Source of the DNA: Rheinheimera sp. SA_1
Lineage (GTDB): Bacteria; Pseudomonadota; Gammaproteobacteria; Enterobacterales; Alteromonadaceae
NCBI RefSeq assembly: GCF_001669775.1
Contig: NZ_LXWK01000011.1
Coordinates: 186,001 to 250,000, forward strand
Length of the DNA: 64,000 nucleotides
Direction: 5' to 3'
Shown piece by piece: positions 21,301 through 29,859 of this stretch (positions within the stretch are counted from its first letter, which is position 1; each line of letters begins with the position of its first letter). The position numbers and the translations under genes were made by a program. The notes below the pieces were generated by a model, which saw nothing but the letters and a program-made list of their open reading frames with translations, made no database searches and had not been told where the DNA came from.

Positions 21301-21448
21301 CCGGCGTCACCATTTCTTGTGCTACCGCCGGTTGCAGCAATATCGTCATGCCGCCTGCTAATAACATCGCCTGAAATAATGGCTGCAAACGGTTTAACTC
21401 TGTTGACTGGTGCGCGCCAGTCTGTTGATTCGATTTTTGTAATGTCAT
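18338..21448 (-). CDS. TonB-dependent receptor (pectin oligomer uptake, copy A)
   Basis: Outer-membrane active transporter of 1036 residues. The signal region ends near residue 43 (AVAQEM). The plug domain includes VIAVSGFRGSL, ILAEDLGKFPDLNIADALARVPG and GRQISLRGLG, a form typical of the Xanthomonas/Caulobacter-type receptors used for oligosaccharides. The barrel ends with the aromatic terminal strand QYLVGVRGSF. It lies between gapN and the pectate lyase, and a LacI-type palindrome sits about 107 bp upstream. The likely cargo is oligogalacturonate; this comes from context only. Confidence 0.92.
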   Translation of the reverse strand: MTLQKSNQQTGAHQSTELNRLQPLFQAMLLAGGMTILLQPAVAQEMVTPENTAQAQSSVDTNKPAAATAKEKDIEVIAVSGFRGSLNVALMAKREAVGSKETILAEDLGKFPDLNIADALARVPGIAIEQDAGEGRQISLRGLGSTFVKTTINGMESASAGAATDAAGGANKSRAFDFNVFASELFTQIDVNKTSSAELEDGGISGNVNLQTARPFQYQEDKFAYNLNARYNDVAEEVTPRASMMFSKNWDNKFGVLFSAAYSEGLVQSEGATTLRWNINHPSFKAGSPDNKLSAAPVFLLSPKGAYTNANMEGLYLPRIPRYSIFNKAQDRLGLTGALQYQATDDLRFSLDLLHASLDSTMDEFHYSALLRGNVSSKTNIYAENLVVDANNTVVAATLSGVPIRSEARKDVSTSDFNQVTLTADWQLNDALSLVALAGFGESKLETPFQHTFALDSFNSTFAYSFDGAIDPVALIGQKGTSIGAGSMNMDMPSFAFAPAQKPGATYTAAQLQQLMLNPDLYSIGLARNKDQYIDSENSNLSLSFKYVLNDDYSLKFGLNHRVFETANVQGDNGWKVLNTATNKTSGDSAEALVQKLAADRLRGALFGLSLSDVGASFGNAASVPGSSTLTAGSWLTPDYAKSLAAFGGESFFEAKERYATTYDVKEQVTGAYLQLDFTKTLFDKDVRGNIGVRVIENTNTSAIVNLDHIYADGYTPGRGDGANFAGGYGWRETVSESRDVLPSLNLAYDLTDDVVARFSLSQAITRPAIADLASAIKVNTPDSKDPTATIEQGAGPTLRPYESNQVDIGLEWYFAEESLLAVAAFYKDITGLSKGSKQEVYSREQLSAMGIDLGEVDPATITWDVTQLLNTPAEGVTGLELIYQQPFSFLPEPWNGFGFLSNLTWIDYKRDITDPFTVQVASLLAEETSRLSYNYTVYFEQDNWGARVSYNFRERYTKEYLDKYKDEGSFGRGYEDKGQLNFSARYQINEHLSLSFEALNLTNAPTEQWSDVYTSRPVEYLLTGRQYLVGVRGSF

Positions 21449-21524
21449 GGATATACCCTGTCTTTTTTTGTTGTGATTACAGATTCTTACTGCGACCTGC
21501 TTGTTGGTTTAAAGGCGAAAATGC

Positions 21525-21562
21525 TGCCATTGGTAGCCAAAATCATTCAGCCACCGGTGGCA
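21525..21562. promoter_or_regulatory. LacI-type operator pair before TonB receptor A
   Basis: GCCACCGGTGGC at 21550-21561 is a perfect 12-bp palindrome that matches the operators before GH28 and TonB receptor B. A weaker match (TGCCATTGGTAGCC, 10 of 14) lies at 21525-21538, so the two centres are 24 bp apart. The main site is centred about 107 bp upstream of the receptor start. Confidence 0.65.
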
Positions 21563-21580
21563 ATTAAGTTAATTAAAAAA

Positions 21581-23215
21581 TCAAAACAAAAAGTCCGTCG
21601 CCAGAAAGCTTGAACTGCGCTGATGGATCATTTGTTTTAATAAGGCAATTTGCTGATCGTTTTGCTTGGCGGCGACCAGCGTTGGAATAGAAAACTGCAA
21701 CAAGGCGTCTTCCACCGACAAGGTGCCTTCGGCTGAGTCTTTGCGACCGGTAAAGGGGAAACTATCCGGACTGCGCTGACACTGACTGTTGATATTGATA
21801 CGGCCCACCTGATTGGCAAAAATATCCACCAACTCACCGACTTGTTGTGGCTCACGACCAAAGATACTGAGCTGCTGGCCAAAGTCAGCATGGATCACAT
21901 AATCAATCACTTCGCTGATGTCATGAAATGGCACTACCGGCACCAGCGGACCAAATTGTTCTTCCTGGTATAAGCGCATCTCGGCAGTTACCGGATACAA
22001 CACCGCCGGTTTAAATAACGATGCCGCCACGTCGCCGCCACCTTGGTTCATCACCTGCGAACCTTTTGAAGTAGCATCTTCTAATAACGCGGTTAAAGCA
22101 GCGGTTTTACCGGGTTCCGGCAACGGGGTAATTTGCGCACCGGCTTGCCATGGCATCGCGAGTTTCAGCACATTGACTTCCAGCGCCAGCTTTTGCACAA
22201 ATTCGTCGGCAATCGACTGATGCACAAACAGAATTTTTAACGCGGTACAGCGCTGGCCGTTAAAACTCAAGGCGCCGGACACCGCTTCTTTCACCGTGGC
22301 GTTCAGATCGCAGCATGGCAAAATAATCGCCGGATTTTTCGCATCTAACCCCAGCACCGCGCGCAGCCGGTGTGGTTTTGGATGGAGTTTTTTTAAGTCG
22401 CTGGCGCCTTTATTAGTCCCGATAAAAGCAAATAGATCAATTTTGCCACTTTCCATCAGTACGCCAACCGTTTCGCGGCCACGGCCATAAATGATGTTAA
22501 TCACCCCAGCCGGAAAACTGTCGGCGAACGCCTGCAACAACGGCTGGATCAGTAACACGCCATATTTAGCCGGTTTAAAAATCACCGTATTGCCCATGAT
22601 CAAGGCCGGGATCAAGGTGGTAAAAGTTTCATTCAGCGGATAGTTAAAAGGCCCCATACAAAGCGCCACACCGACTGGTACCCGGCGGATTTTGCCGATG
22701 GTGCCCTGCTCGACAATAAAGTGTGCGGCGTTGCGATCCTGCTGTTTTAGCGCATGAATAGTGTCGCGGATATAGTCACAGGTGCGGTCAAATTCTTTGC
22801 TGGCATCGGCTTCATTTTTGCCGATTTCCCACATCAGCAGCCGGATGACTTCGCTGCGGGTTTTCAGCATCGCCTGCAGGAATTTTTCTACATGCAGCAC
22901 CCGCTCCAGCACCGGCAGCGTCGGCCATTCACCACGGCCTAAATCGTAAGCCTTGAGCGCTGCATCCAACGCGGTTAAGGCAGCGGCACCATCGAGCAAC
23001 GGCGTGGCACCGAGCACATAAGGCGTTAATTCATTTGTGTTTTCATCACGTAAACAGACCGGACTCACCACCGGCGCCAATTCGCCCGGCCAGCTTTTGA
23101 GTGCACCACCGATTAAATAGTCGCGTTGAAACACCGGTTCGCCCGGCGCAAATTGCGGCGGAATATCGGCACTGGTTGGAAATAATCCGGCTAAAGGGCT
23201 GACTGGTTGGTTCAC
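21581..23215 (-). CDS. gapN: NADP-dependent glyceraldehyde-3-phosphate dehydrogenase (GapN type)
   Basis: A 544-residue aldehyde dehydrogenase superfamily enzyme of the GapN branch, which oxidises glyceraldehyde-3-phosphate straight to 3-phosphoglycerate and makes NADPH. Seen are GNTVIFKPAKYG (cofactor binding), FIGTNKGA, the catalytic Cys in FNGQRCTALK and the late FTGRKDSAEGTLSVED. In this locus the aldolase Eda yields pyruvate and glyceraldehyde-3-phosphate, which makes GapN a fitting next step. A different aldehyde such as a sugar semialdehyde cannot be excluded from sequence alone. It lies between kdgK and the TonB receptor on the same strand. Confidence 0.82.
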   Translation of the reverse strand: MNQPVSPLAGLFPTSADIPPQFAPGEPVFQRDYLIGGALKSWPGELAPVVSPVCLRDENTNELTPYVLGATPLLDGAAALTALDAALKAYDLGRGEWPTLPVLERVLHVEKFLQAMLKTRSEVIRLLMWEIGKNEADASKEFDRTCDYIRDTIHALKQQDRNAAHFIVEQGTIGKIRRVPVGVALCMGPFNYPLNETFTTLIPALIMGNTVIFKPAKYGVLLIQPLLQAFADSFPAGVINIIYGRGRETVGVLMESGKIDLFAFIGTNKGASDLKKLHPKPHRLRAVLGLDAKNPAIILPCCDLNATVKEAVSGALSFNGQRCTALKILFVHQSIADEFVQKLALEVNVLKLAMPWQAGAQITPLPEPGKTAALTALLEDATSKGSQVMNQGGGDVAASLFKPAVLYPVTAEMRLYQEEQFGPLVPVVPFHDISEVIDYVIHADFGQQLSIFGREPQQVGELVDIFANQVGRININSQCQRSPDSFPFTGRKDSAEGTLSVEDALLQFSIPTLVAAKQNDQQIALLKQMIHQRSSSFLATDFLF

Positions 23216-23277
23216 GTTGCTGCTCCTGCAAAAGGCTAATGTGCTGCTATTAATTAGGTAATTGCCGAATTTCAGGC

Positions 23278-23307
23278 AAAAAAAGCCCGTACTGCGGCGA
23301 ACCGCAG
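23278..23307 (-). terminator. Terminator or attenuator after kdgK
   Basis: On the minus strand CTGCGG-TTCG-CCGCAG forms a tight stem with a stable UUCG loop, followed after seven bases by TTTTTTT. It lies between kdgK and gapN and could lower expression of gapN and the genes beyond it. Confidence 0.6.
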
Positions 23308-23338
23308 CAAAAATTGCTTCGAACGAGAAATTCGTTAA

Positions 23339-24289
23339 CTAGAAATCGGCGATCGGATTTTTAGTTTGAAACTCGGCAAATTTGTCTTTGGCGACAATAG
23401 CGCCGGTATGTTCCACCACAAATGCCGCCAAAGTCGCTGCGTACTGACAAGCCGCTTTCGGCGATTTGCCTTGTAACCGCGCCGACAAATAACCGCCATT
23501 GTAGGAATCGCCAGCGGCTGTGGTATCGACCACTTTTTTCACCTGCACCGCCGGGCTATGAAAAGAATCACCATCCACCAGCGCCAGCACACCTTCTTTG
23601 CCGTTTTTAACAATGATTTCCTGCACGCCATAACTGACTAACCGCGCCAGCACAGCTGCAGAGTCGACATCGTTAAACAGCACTTTATGGTCGTCGACGC
23701 CCGGCAGCGCTAAGTCCGCCAGCTGATAAGCGCGGATAAAATTCTCCCGCGCCTGCTCCGGATTTTGCCATAAAGCCGGCCGGTAATTGGGGTCAAAGCC
23801 GATACGACAACCGCTGGTTTTAAGTTCCTTTACCAGTGCAAACAAAGCTTCGCGATCTTCCGGCGACAAAATGGCCAGCGTGATACCAGAGAAATAAAAC
23901 AGATCCGTAGCTGTTAACGAAGCTTGTAGTTGCTGCGCTTGCAGGCATTGCAGCACTTGTTTTGCCGCCGAGGTTTCGCGCCAGTAGACAAAACTACGTT
24001 CGCCAAAACAGTCGGTATTGATCATATACAGGCCAGGACGGGCGGTTTTGGTGCGCAGTAATAAATCGGTGTCGATTTTTTCATCCTGCACTGCTCGCAG
24101 CAATTTATCGCTAATCAGATCAGTACCGATGGCGCTGAAAAACTGCACTTGAGCCTCAGAGCCGACACTGCGTTTTAAATACACCGCGGTATTAAACACG
24201 TCGCCAGCAAAATTCTGGTGGTAAACGTTTTCGACCAGTTGGAACAGCTCGACCATACATTCACCCATCATGATAACCCGTTGTGTCAT
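23339..24289 (-). CDS. kdgK: 2-dehydro-3-deoxygluconokinase
   Basis: A PfkB-family sugar kinase of 316 residues that phosphorylates KDG to KDPG in the cytoplasm. Visible are the N-terminal GECMVEL and the substrate-binding lid region, and near the C terminus the DTTAAGDSYNGGYLSARLQG motif with the catalytic Asp and anion hole. The frame extends to 24409, but the ATG at 24289 gives the family start (MTQRVIMMGECMVEL). It lies 73 bp after eda and completes KDG use from both the galacturonate and the unsaturated uronate branches. Confidence 0.92.
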   Translation of the reverse strand: MTQRVIMMGECMVELFQLVENVYHQNFAGDVFNTAVYLKRSVGSEAQVQFFSAIGTDLISDKLLRAVQDEKIDTDLLLRTKTARPGLYMINTDCFGERSFVYWRETSAAKQVLQCLQAQQLQASLTATDLFYFSGITLAILSPEDREALFALVKELKTSGCRIGFDPNYRPALWQNPEQARENFIRAYQLADLALPGVDDHKVLFNDVDSAAVLARLVSYGVQEIIVKNGKEGVLALVDGDSFHSPAVQVKKVVDTTAAGDSYNGGYLSARLQGKSPKAACQYAATLAAFVVEHTGAIVAKDKFAEFQTKNPIADF

Positions 24290-24362
24290 AGTCTTTCGCC
24301 GTCCGTCTGAGTTGCTAATTGTCTGCGTTAACAGTCGTTTAAAAGATAAGCAATGTGCCAGT

Positions 24363-25058
24363 TTAAGCCCTGCGCTGCAAGGCAGCGACTGGCTTGCAAC
24401 GATGTGCAACCGCTACCGCAGCTGCCGCCAAATCCGTGATCTGTTGCCATTCACCGGCTTTCACCAGTGCTGCTGGCGAAATCCAGGAGCCGCCGACCAC
24501 AAACACATTGGTCAAACTTAAATAATCCGCCAGATTATGCTGAGCAATTCCGCCGGTCGGACAAAACCGCACTTGCTGATAGATACCGCTCAGAGCTTTG
24601 AGCATTTCTGTGCCACCACTTAAATGCGCCGGAAAAAACTTCAATTCGGTTAAGCCCATTTCCAGCGCCATCGCCACTTCTGAACTAGTCGACACACCAG
24701 GCGCCATCGCCAGACCGGTATCGATCATCGCTTGCAACAACGCTGGGGTGCTGGCCGGGCTCACCAAAAACTGAGCTCCGGCGTTTTTGCAATTGTCGGC
24801 ATCGGCTTTACTCAGCACTGTTCCTGCGCCGACTAACAAATCCGGGCATTGCTGGCGAATAGCACTGATGCCATCGAGCGCAGCGGCGGTGCGAAGAACC
24901 ACTTCCACTGCGCTGATGCCGCCTTGTTGCATCGCTTTGGCGATGTGCACCGCTTGCGCTGCGCTATCGGCCTGAATAATCGGCAATAAAGCTGGGCCGC
25001 TGATTAGGGAAGACAATGCGGGCTGTGCCGAAGTAGATGGTGAAGAAAAAACGGTCAT
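24363..25058 (-). CDS. eda: KDPG / KHG aldolase
   Basis: A 231-residue class I aldolase that splits 2-keto-3-deoxy-6-phosphogluconate into pyruvate and glyceraldehyde-3-phosphate. Family marks are the ALLPIIQADSAAQAVHIAKA start, GISAVEVVLRT, LLVGAGTVLSKADADN, the Schiff-base Lys in LTELKFFPAHLSGG and RFCPTGGI. The N terminus is about 20 residues longer than E. coli Eda. The start ATGA overlaps the stop of the upstream reductase by four bases, so the two are translationally coupled. Confidence 0.94.
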   Translation of the reverse strand: MTVFSSPSTSAQPALSSLISGPALLPIIQADSAAQAVHIAKAMQQGGISAVEVVLRTAAALDGISAIRQQCPDLLVGAGTVLSKADADNCKNAGAQFLVSPASTPALLQAMIDTGLAMAPGVSTSSEVAMALEMGLTELKFFPAHLSGGTEMLKALSGIYQQVRFCPTGGIAQHNLADYLSLTNVFVVGGSWISPAALVKAGEWQQITDLAAAAVAVAHRCKPVAALQRRA

Positions 25059-26656
25059 GCCGAAACTCCGTCTGGCTGCAATTGCAGCGCTAAAGTAGAA
25101 AGTTGTAATTGATCAAGGCTGGTGTAGGCCTGCTTCAGCGCTGCGACAAAACGGCTGTCCAGCGCCAATTTGGGCGGGAATACCGCGTCTAAGGTTAGAA
25201 ACAGCGCAATATCGGTGCCAGCATCAATTGAGGCTGTTGCCGAAGAAACTGGCGAACACTGCGCCGCCACCGCCAGCAATTGTGCCGCCAATGGATCGAC
25301 CAGCGTCACCCCTGCAGCCTGCTGTGAAGAACGCAACCGGATAAACCGACACCAGGCGGCAATCGCCAGCGCCAGTTTGGCAATAGGACGACCGGCCGCT
25401 AAATTATCCTGAATAATCGGAATAAGCCGCATCGGTAACTTTTGCGAGCCATCCCAGGCGATTTGCGCCAGTAAATGCCGCACTGACGGGTTTTCAAAAC
25501 GGCGGAAAATATCGGCACTATAACTTGCCAAATCGAGCTCGGCTGGCGCCTGAAACGACGGCTGAATTTCTTCAGCTACCAGCGTTTTTAAGAAACTAAC
25601 CAACACCGGTTGTTGCATCGCGTCATAGACGGTTTCAATGCCAAGCAACACACCAAGGTAAGCCATGGTGGAATGTGGCGCGTTGAGTAGCCGCAACTTG
25701 GCTTTTTCAAAAGCACTGACGTCGCTGGCATAAATCACCCCAGCTTTGCCCCAGGTTGGGCGGTCGGCAGGCAGAATATCTTCGATGACCCACTGGCAAA
25801 AAGCTTCGCGTTTAATCGGCCAGGCGTCAGTTAAACCAAGCTCATGAGCAACTGCTTCACGCAGCGCATCATCGGTTGCCGGAGTAATACTATCGACCAT
25901 GGTGCAAGGGCTAATCAGCTGCTGTTTCAGCCAATTGGCCAGCGCCGGTGAGCTTTTTTCGGCAAAGGCCAATAACGCATTTTTCAGCTTATGACCGTTG
26001 TCGGTTAAGTTATCGCAGCTAATCACCACAAAAGGCGGCACATTGGCGGTAAAACGCAGTTGCAAGGCTTTCACCAATAAGCCAATAGCTGATTTGGGCT
26101 GACTGTCATCAGCGAAACTCTGTAAATCATGCACAATATCAGCATGTTGCAGATCCAGCTGCCCGGCACCGTTTAAGCAGTAACCTTTTTCGGTAATGGT
26201 CATGGTGACATATTTGGCCGATGCTGCTGTTAAGCGCGCCAGCACCTGCGGGAAATGTTTCGGTGCGACCAGCACTTCGGCTACTGAGCCAATCAGCTGA
26301 TAACTAGTTTGCTGCTCCATCACCGCCAGCGTATATAAACCATCTTGCGGCGTTAATGCATCCGATACGTCAGAACTTCTAAGCGCCACGGCACAAATCC
26401 GCCAGTCGCCGCCCTGCTTGAGCGCTTGGTGCGTATACCAGGCCTGATGGCCGCGGAAAAATGCGCCGGGGCCTAAATGCACGATGCCAATGCCGGGCTG
26501 CTGTGAGCTGGCTTTTTGTAAATAATCCGGCAGCGCTAACTCAGCAGCAACCGCGGAATTGCGTAGCGTCTGCTGACTTAACCGCGCGAGGGTTGAAGTA
26601 TTGGTTTCTGCCAGCGGTGGCATTGTTTGTGCGTTTGCGCTCATCACAAAATCCAT
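25055..26656 (-). CDS. Hexuronate reductase, UxuB-type (mannitol dehydrogenase family)
   Basis: A 533-residue NAD-dependent long-chain polyol dehydrogenase. Seen are GIGIVHLGPGAFFRGHQAWY (cofactor site), MTITEKGYCLNGAGQLDL, VISCDNLTDNGH, PCTMVDSITPA and the catalytic Lys region KLRLLNAPHSTMAYLG. By sequence it is closest to fructuronate reductase (UxuB). Its neighbours are uxaC and uxaA, and uxaA needs altronate, so the expected reaction here is tagaturonate to altronate. No uxuA (mannonate dehydratase) is in the window. It may serve both substrates. No clear ribosome site decides between the ATG codons at 26656 and 26644. Confidence 0.88.
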   Translation of the reverse strand: MDFVMSANAQTMPPLAETNTSTLARLSQQTLRNSAVAAELALPDYLQKASSQQPGIGIVHLGPGAFFRGHQAWYTHQALKQGGDWRICAVALRSSDVSDALTPQDGLYTLAVMEQQTSYQLIGSVAEVLVAPKHFPQVLARLTAASAKYVTMTITEKGYCLNGAGQLDLQHADIVHDLQSFADDSQPKSAIGLLVKALQLRFTANVPPFVVISCDNLTDNGHKLKNALLAFAEKSSPALANWLKQQLISPCTMVDSITPATDDALREAVAHELGLTDAWPIKREAFCQWVIEDILPADRPTWGKAGVIYASDVSAFEKAKLRLLNAPHSTMAYLGVLLGIETVYDAMQQPVLVSFLKTLVAEEIQPSFQAPAELDLASYSADIFRRFENPSVRHLLAQIAWDGSQKLPMRLIPIIQDNLAAGRPIAKLALAIAAWCRFIRLRSSQQAAGVTLVDPLAAQLLAVAAQCSPVSSATASIDAGTDIALFLTLDAVFPPKLALDSRFVAALKQAYTSLDQLQLSTLALQLQPDGVSA

Positions 26657-26714
26657 AGTTACTAAAACGCTACTGGAACTATTTAAAGTCCCAGCGGAAA
26701 TTAAATCCGCCAGC

Positions 26715-28130
26715 TTACGCCAGCTGATAAGCCTTTTTCACCAGCCCATACGTCAGCTGATAAGCCAGTTCGGCCGCTTCGTCTTCACCTAACCGATGTT
26801 CGGCCACTAAGCCTGCCAGGAAACGGCAGTCGATGCGCCGCGCGACATCGTGGCGTGCCGGAATGGAGAAGAAAGCCCGGGTGTCATCATTAAAGCCAAC
26901 AGTGTTATAAAAACCTGCAGTTTCAGTGACCTGATGGCGAAAACGCAGCATGCCTTCCGGGCTGTCATGGAACCACCAGGCTGGTCCTAACTTCAGACAG
27001 GGATAATGGCCAGCCAATGGCGCCAGTTCACGGGCGTAAGTGGTTTCATCCAGCGTAAACAGGATGATTTTTAAATCAGAGTTATTACCGTACTTATCCA
27101 GCAAGGGTTTTAAATTACTGACAAATTCAGTCGGGCTTGGAATATCGGCGCCTTTATCCGGGCCAAAATTCTGGAAAATAACCGGGTTATGATTACGAAA
27201 GGCGCCTGGATGGATTTGCATGGTCATGCCATCTTCAATGCTCATGCCGGCCATTTCGGTCAACATTTGCGCGCGGAATAATTCGGTTTGCTGCGTGCTG
27301 GCCTCGCCTTTTAAACAAAGCGCAAACAGCGCAGCAGCTTCGGCTTTGGATAAATCGGCGGTTTTGGCAGTTGGGTGCCCGTGATCGGTCGCAGTTGCGC
27401 CGTGGTCGCGGAAAAATTGCCGGCGAATGCGCAGCGCCTGTAAATAACCTTCAAAGCTTTGCGTGTCCTGGCCGGTCAGCTCGCCGAGCTTTTGCACATT
27501 GGCGGCAAAATCAGCGCGATCGGCATCGACCACATCATCGGGGCGGAAAGTGGTGATGACTTTTTTGTCATAACCGGTGCCTTTGAGCGCGCCATGGTAT
27601 TTCAGTGAATTGAGCGCACCTTCGGTGGTCGCCAACAGTTCAATATTAAAACGGTCTAACAAAGTGCGTGGTTTAAATTCAGGCTTCACTAGCTGCGCAT
27701 TGATGCTGTCGTAAAAATTGTCTGCGGTGGCTGTAGTTAAGGCTTCGGTCAAACCAAAGACTTCGCTAAACACATGATCCAGCCACATCCGCGATGGCGT
27801 ACCACGGAACAAATGATAGTGACTGGCAAAAGTCTGGAAAATTTTGCGGTAATCGCTTTCCACCGCTACACCGTCTTTACGGCGAATACCTAAGCTTTCC
27901 AGCGGAATACCCTGGCTATATAACATCCGGAATACATAATGGTCCGGCAGCAATAACAGACTGGTGGCGTTGTCAAAATTGGCGTTTTCGGCAAACCATT
28001 TTGGATCAGTATGCCCATGTGGGCTGACAATCGGTAAACCGGCGATTTCGCGGTATAAGCGCTGCGCGATGGCCCGAACTGTTGGATCGGACGGAAATAA
28101 ACGGTCTGGATGTAAAGTTAACGCGGCCAT
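26715..28130 (-). CDS. uxaC: Glucuronate/galacturonate isomerase UxaC
   Basis: A 471-residue cytoplasmic isomerase of the amidohydrolase-like fold that turns D-galacturonate into D-tagaturonate and glucuronate into fructuronate. Family features are the start LHPDRLFPSDPTVRAIAQRLY, SPHGHTDPKWFAEN with the metal-binding His pair, MQIHPGAFRNHN, and NTVGFNDDTRAFFSIPARHDVARR near the end. Length is normal. It is second in the uxaA-uxaC-reductase-eda-kdgK run, 45 bp after uxaA. Confidence 0.96.
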   Translation of the reverse strand: MAALTLHPDRLFPSDPTVRAIAQRLYREIAGLPIVSPHGHTDPKWFAENANFDNATSLLLLPDHYVFRMLYSQGIPLESLGIRRKDGVAVESDYRKIFQTFASHYHLFRGTPSRMWLDHVFSEVFGLTEALTTATADNFYDSINAQLVKPEFKPRTLLDRFNIELLATTEGALNSLKYHGALKGTGYDKKVITTFRPDDVVDADRADFAANVQKLGELTGQDTQSFEGYLQALRIRRQFFRDHGATATDHGHPTAKTADLSKAEAAALFALCLKGEASTQQTELFRAQMLTEMAGMSIEDGMTMQIHPGAFRNHNPVIFQNFGPDKGADIPSPTEFVSNLKPLLDKYGNNSDLKIILFTLDETTYARELAPLAGHYPCLKLGPAWWFHDSPEGMLRFRHQVTETAGFYNTVGFNDDTRAFFSIPARHDVARRIDCRFLAGLVAEHRLGEDEAAELAYQLTYGLVKKAYQLA

Positions 28131-28175
28131 CTGGGCTCCTTCAATTGCCGGTGTTTACGGCAACTTATTCAATAG

Positions 28176-29777
28176 TTAAAGCGTGACGCCGTTTTTCCAC
28201 AGCGCAATTTCTTTATTCTCAGACTTCTCATTGCGGGTGTACTGACCTGACGCCACCTGCAGTAAATAACGGAAAAATTCTTTACTAAATTGCTGACTAT
28301 CCACGCCCGGTAACAACATGGCACCGGCATCGTAGTCAATCCACATCGGCTTACGGGCAGCTAAATTTGAGTTCGAGGAAATCTTCACTGTTGGTACCGG
28401 AAAGCCTAATGGCGTGCCACGACCGGTGGTGAATAACAGCAAAGTCGCGCCGGCCGCAGTCAGTGCAGTGGACGACACCGCGTCATTGCCCGGCCCTTCC
28501 AGCAAAGTAAGACCCGGCACGCTGGCTAGTTCACCGTACTGGATCACTTGCTCAACAATGGCCGAACCGCCTTTTTGAATGGCGCCTAACGATTTTTCTT
28601 CCAGCGTGGTCAAACCACCGGCTTTATTGCCCGGGCTTGGGTTTTCATACACCGGTTGGTTGTTGTCGATAAAATACTGTTTAAAACTGTTCACCAGTTT
28701 CACGATGTCGTTAAACACTGTTTCATTGCGGGCCCGCGCCATAAAGACTTGCTCGGCTCCAAACATTTCCGGTGTTTCAGTCAAAATCACTTTACCGCCA
28801 GCGCCTGCGGCTAAATCTGCCACCTGCCCGACTAAAGAATTAGCAGTGAGGCCACTTAAACCGTCCGAGCCACCACATTTCATGCCAAACACCAGTTCGG
28901 ACACCGGGCAAGCCGACCGCTTATCTTCAGCCATCAAACCCAGTAATTCTTCAACGGCGGTGATGCCCTCTTCAACTTCATCTTCCACTTGCTGCGCGTT
29001 AAAAGAGCGAATGCGGCTGCTATCGACGCCGGGGCTGGCTTCCAACAGTTTCGCCAGCTGATTGTTTTCACAGCCAAGGCCCACCACCAGCACAGCACCA
29101 GCGTTTGGATGCTGGATCAACCCGGCCAAGATCGTGCGGGTATGGGCAAGATCATCACCTAATTGCGAGCAACCAAAAGGATGGGTGTAGGCAAACACGC
29201 CATCGATATTGGTGTGCAAAATATCGGTATTTAAAATGCCAGCCGCCGCCAACCGTTTATTGGCTTCAGCGGCAATGCGGGTGGCGGCGCGGTTGACACA
29301 ACCGACGGTATTGATGATCCAAAGCTCGTTGCGGGTGCCGACTTTGCCATTTTTCCGCCGATAGCCCATAAATTCGGTCGGTAAATCAGCAGGATAACTA
29401 AGCTCCGTCGCCTGACAGCCACTGTAGTTGTAGGCCAGTTCGCCGCTCAGATTCGTTGCCGTATTGTGCGAGTGAATATGGCTACCGGCTTTGACCGCAG
29501 CCGTAGTAGCGCCAATAGCAAAACCGTATTTGCGCACTTCTGCGCCTTGAGCTAAATCGGCAATTGCAACCTTATGGCCAGCCGGAATTTCTTCTAATGC
29601 GGTGACCTGCTGATAAGGCTCTGGCAACACTTCGCCTTGGGCGATAGCGCGCAGTGCAATTAATACATTGTCGCGTGGATGCACTTGCCACAAAGCAACG
29701 GTTTGAGTAGCGCCCGGCTCTGGCAAGCTCACACTGCAACCAGGTTTGCTGGCTGCTGTTGTTGATTCAGTCGACAT
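28176..29777 (-). CDS. uxaA: Altronate dehydratase UxaA
   Basis: A 533-residue iron-dependent enzyme that dehydrates D-altronate to KDG. An N-terminal SAF domain (about residues 20-115, ending with GSHIHSHNT) is followed by the large catalytic part with GYRRKNGKVGTRNELWIINTVGCVNR, FGCSQLGDD, GLGCENNQ and MKCGGSDGLSG. GGAG lies seven bases before the ATG. It is the first catabolic gene after GH28 on the same strand, with a weak LacI-type site just upstream. Confidence 0.95.
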   Translation of the reverse strand: MSTESTTAASKPGCSVSLPEPGATQTVALWQVHPRDNVLIALRAIAQGEVLPEPYQQVTALEEIPAGHKVAIADLAQGAEVRKYGFAIGATTAAVKAGSHIHSHNTATNLSGELAYNYSGCQATELSYPADLPTEFMGYRRKNGKVGTRNELWIINTVGCVNRAATRIAAEANKRLAAAGILNTDILHTNIDGVFAYTHPFGCSQLGDDLAHTRTILAGLIQHPNAGAVLVVGLGCENNQLAKLLEASPGVDSSRIRSFNAQQVEDEVEEGITAVEELLGLMAEDKRSACPVSELVFGMKCGGSDGLSGLTANSLVGQVADLAAGAGGKVILTETPEMFGAEQVFMARARNETVFNDIVKLVNSFKQYFIDNNQPVYENPSPGNKAGGLTTLEEKSLGAIQKGGSAIVEQVIQYGELASVPGLTLLEGPGNDAVSSTALTAAGATLLLFTTGRGTPLGFPVPTVKISSNSNLAARKPMWIDYDAGAMLLPGVDSQQFSKEFFRYLLQVASGQYTRNEKSENKEIALWKNGVTL

Positions 29778-29800
29778 CGACTTGCTCCTGTGCCCCGTTT

Positions 29801-29814
29801 GGCTAGCGGTGGCA
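29801..29814. promoter_or_regulatory. Weak LacI-type operator half in the uxaA leader
   Basis: GGCTAGCGGTGGCA matches the consensus operator at 11 of 14 positions, and its right half is perfect. It is 24-37 bases before the uxaA start, in the gap after GH28, so it could govern an internal promoter or block read-through. Confidence 0.4.
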
Positions 29815-29859
29815 ATTTTAAAAAATATAAGTTTTAAAGTCGCTGTAGCGACAAGTCCA

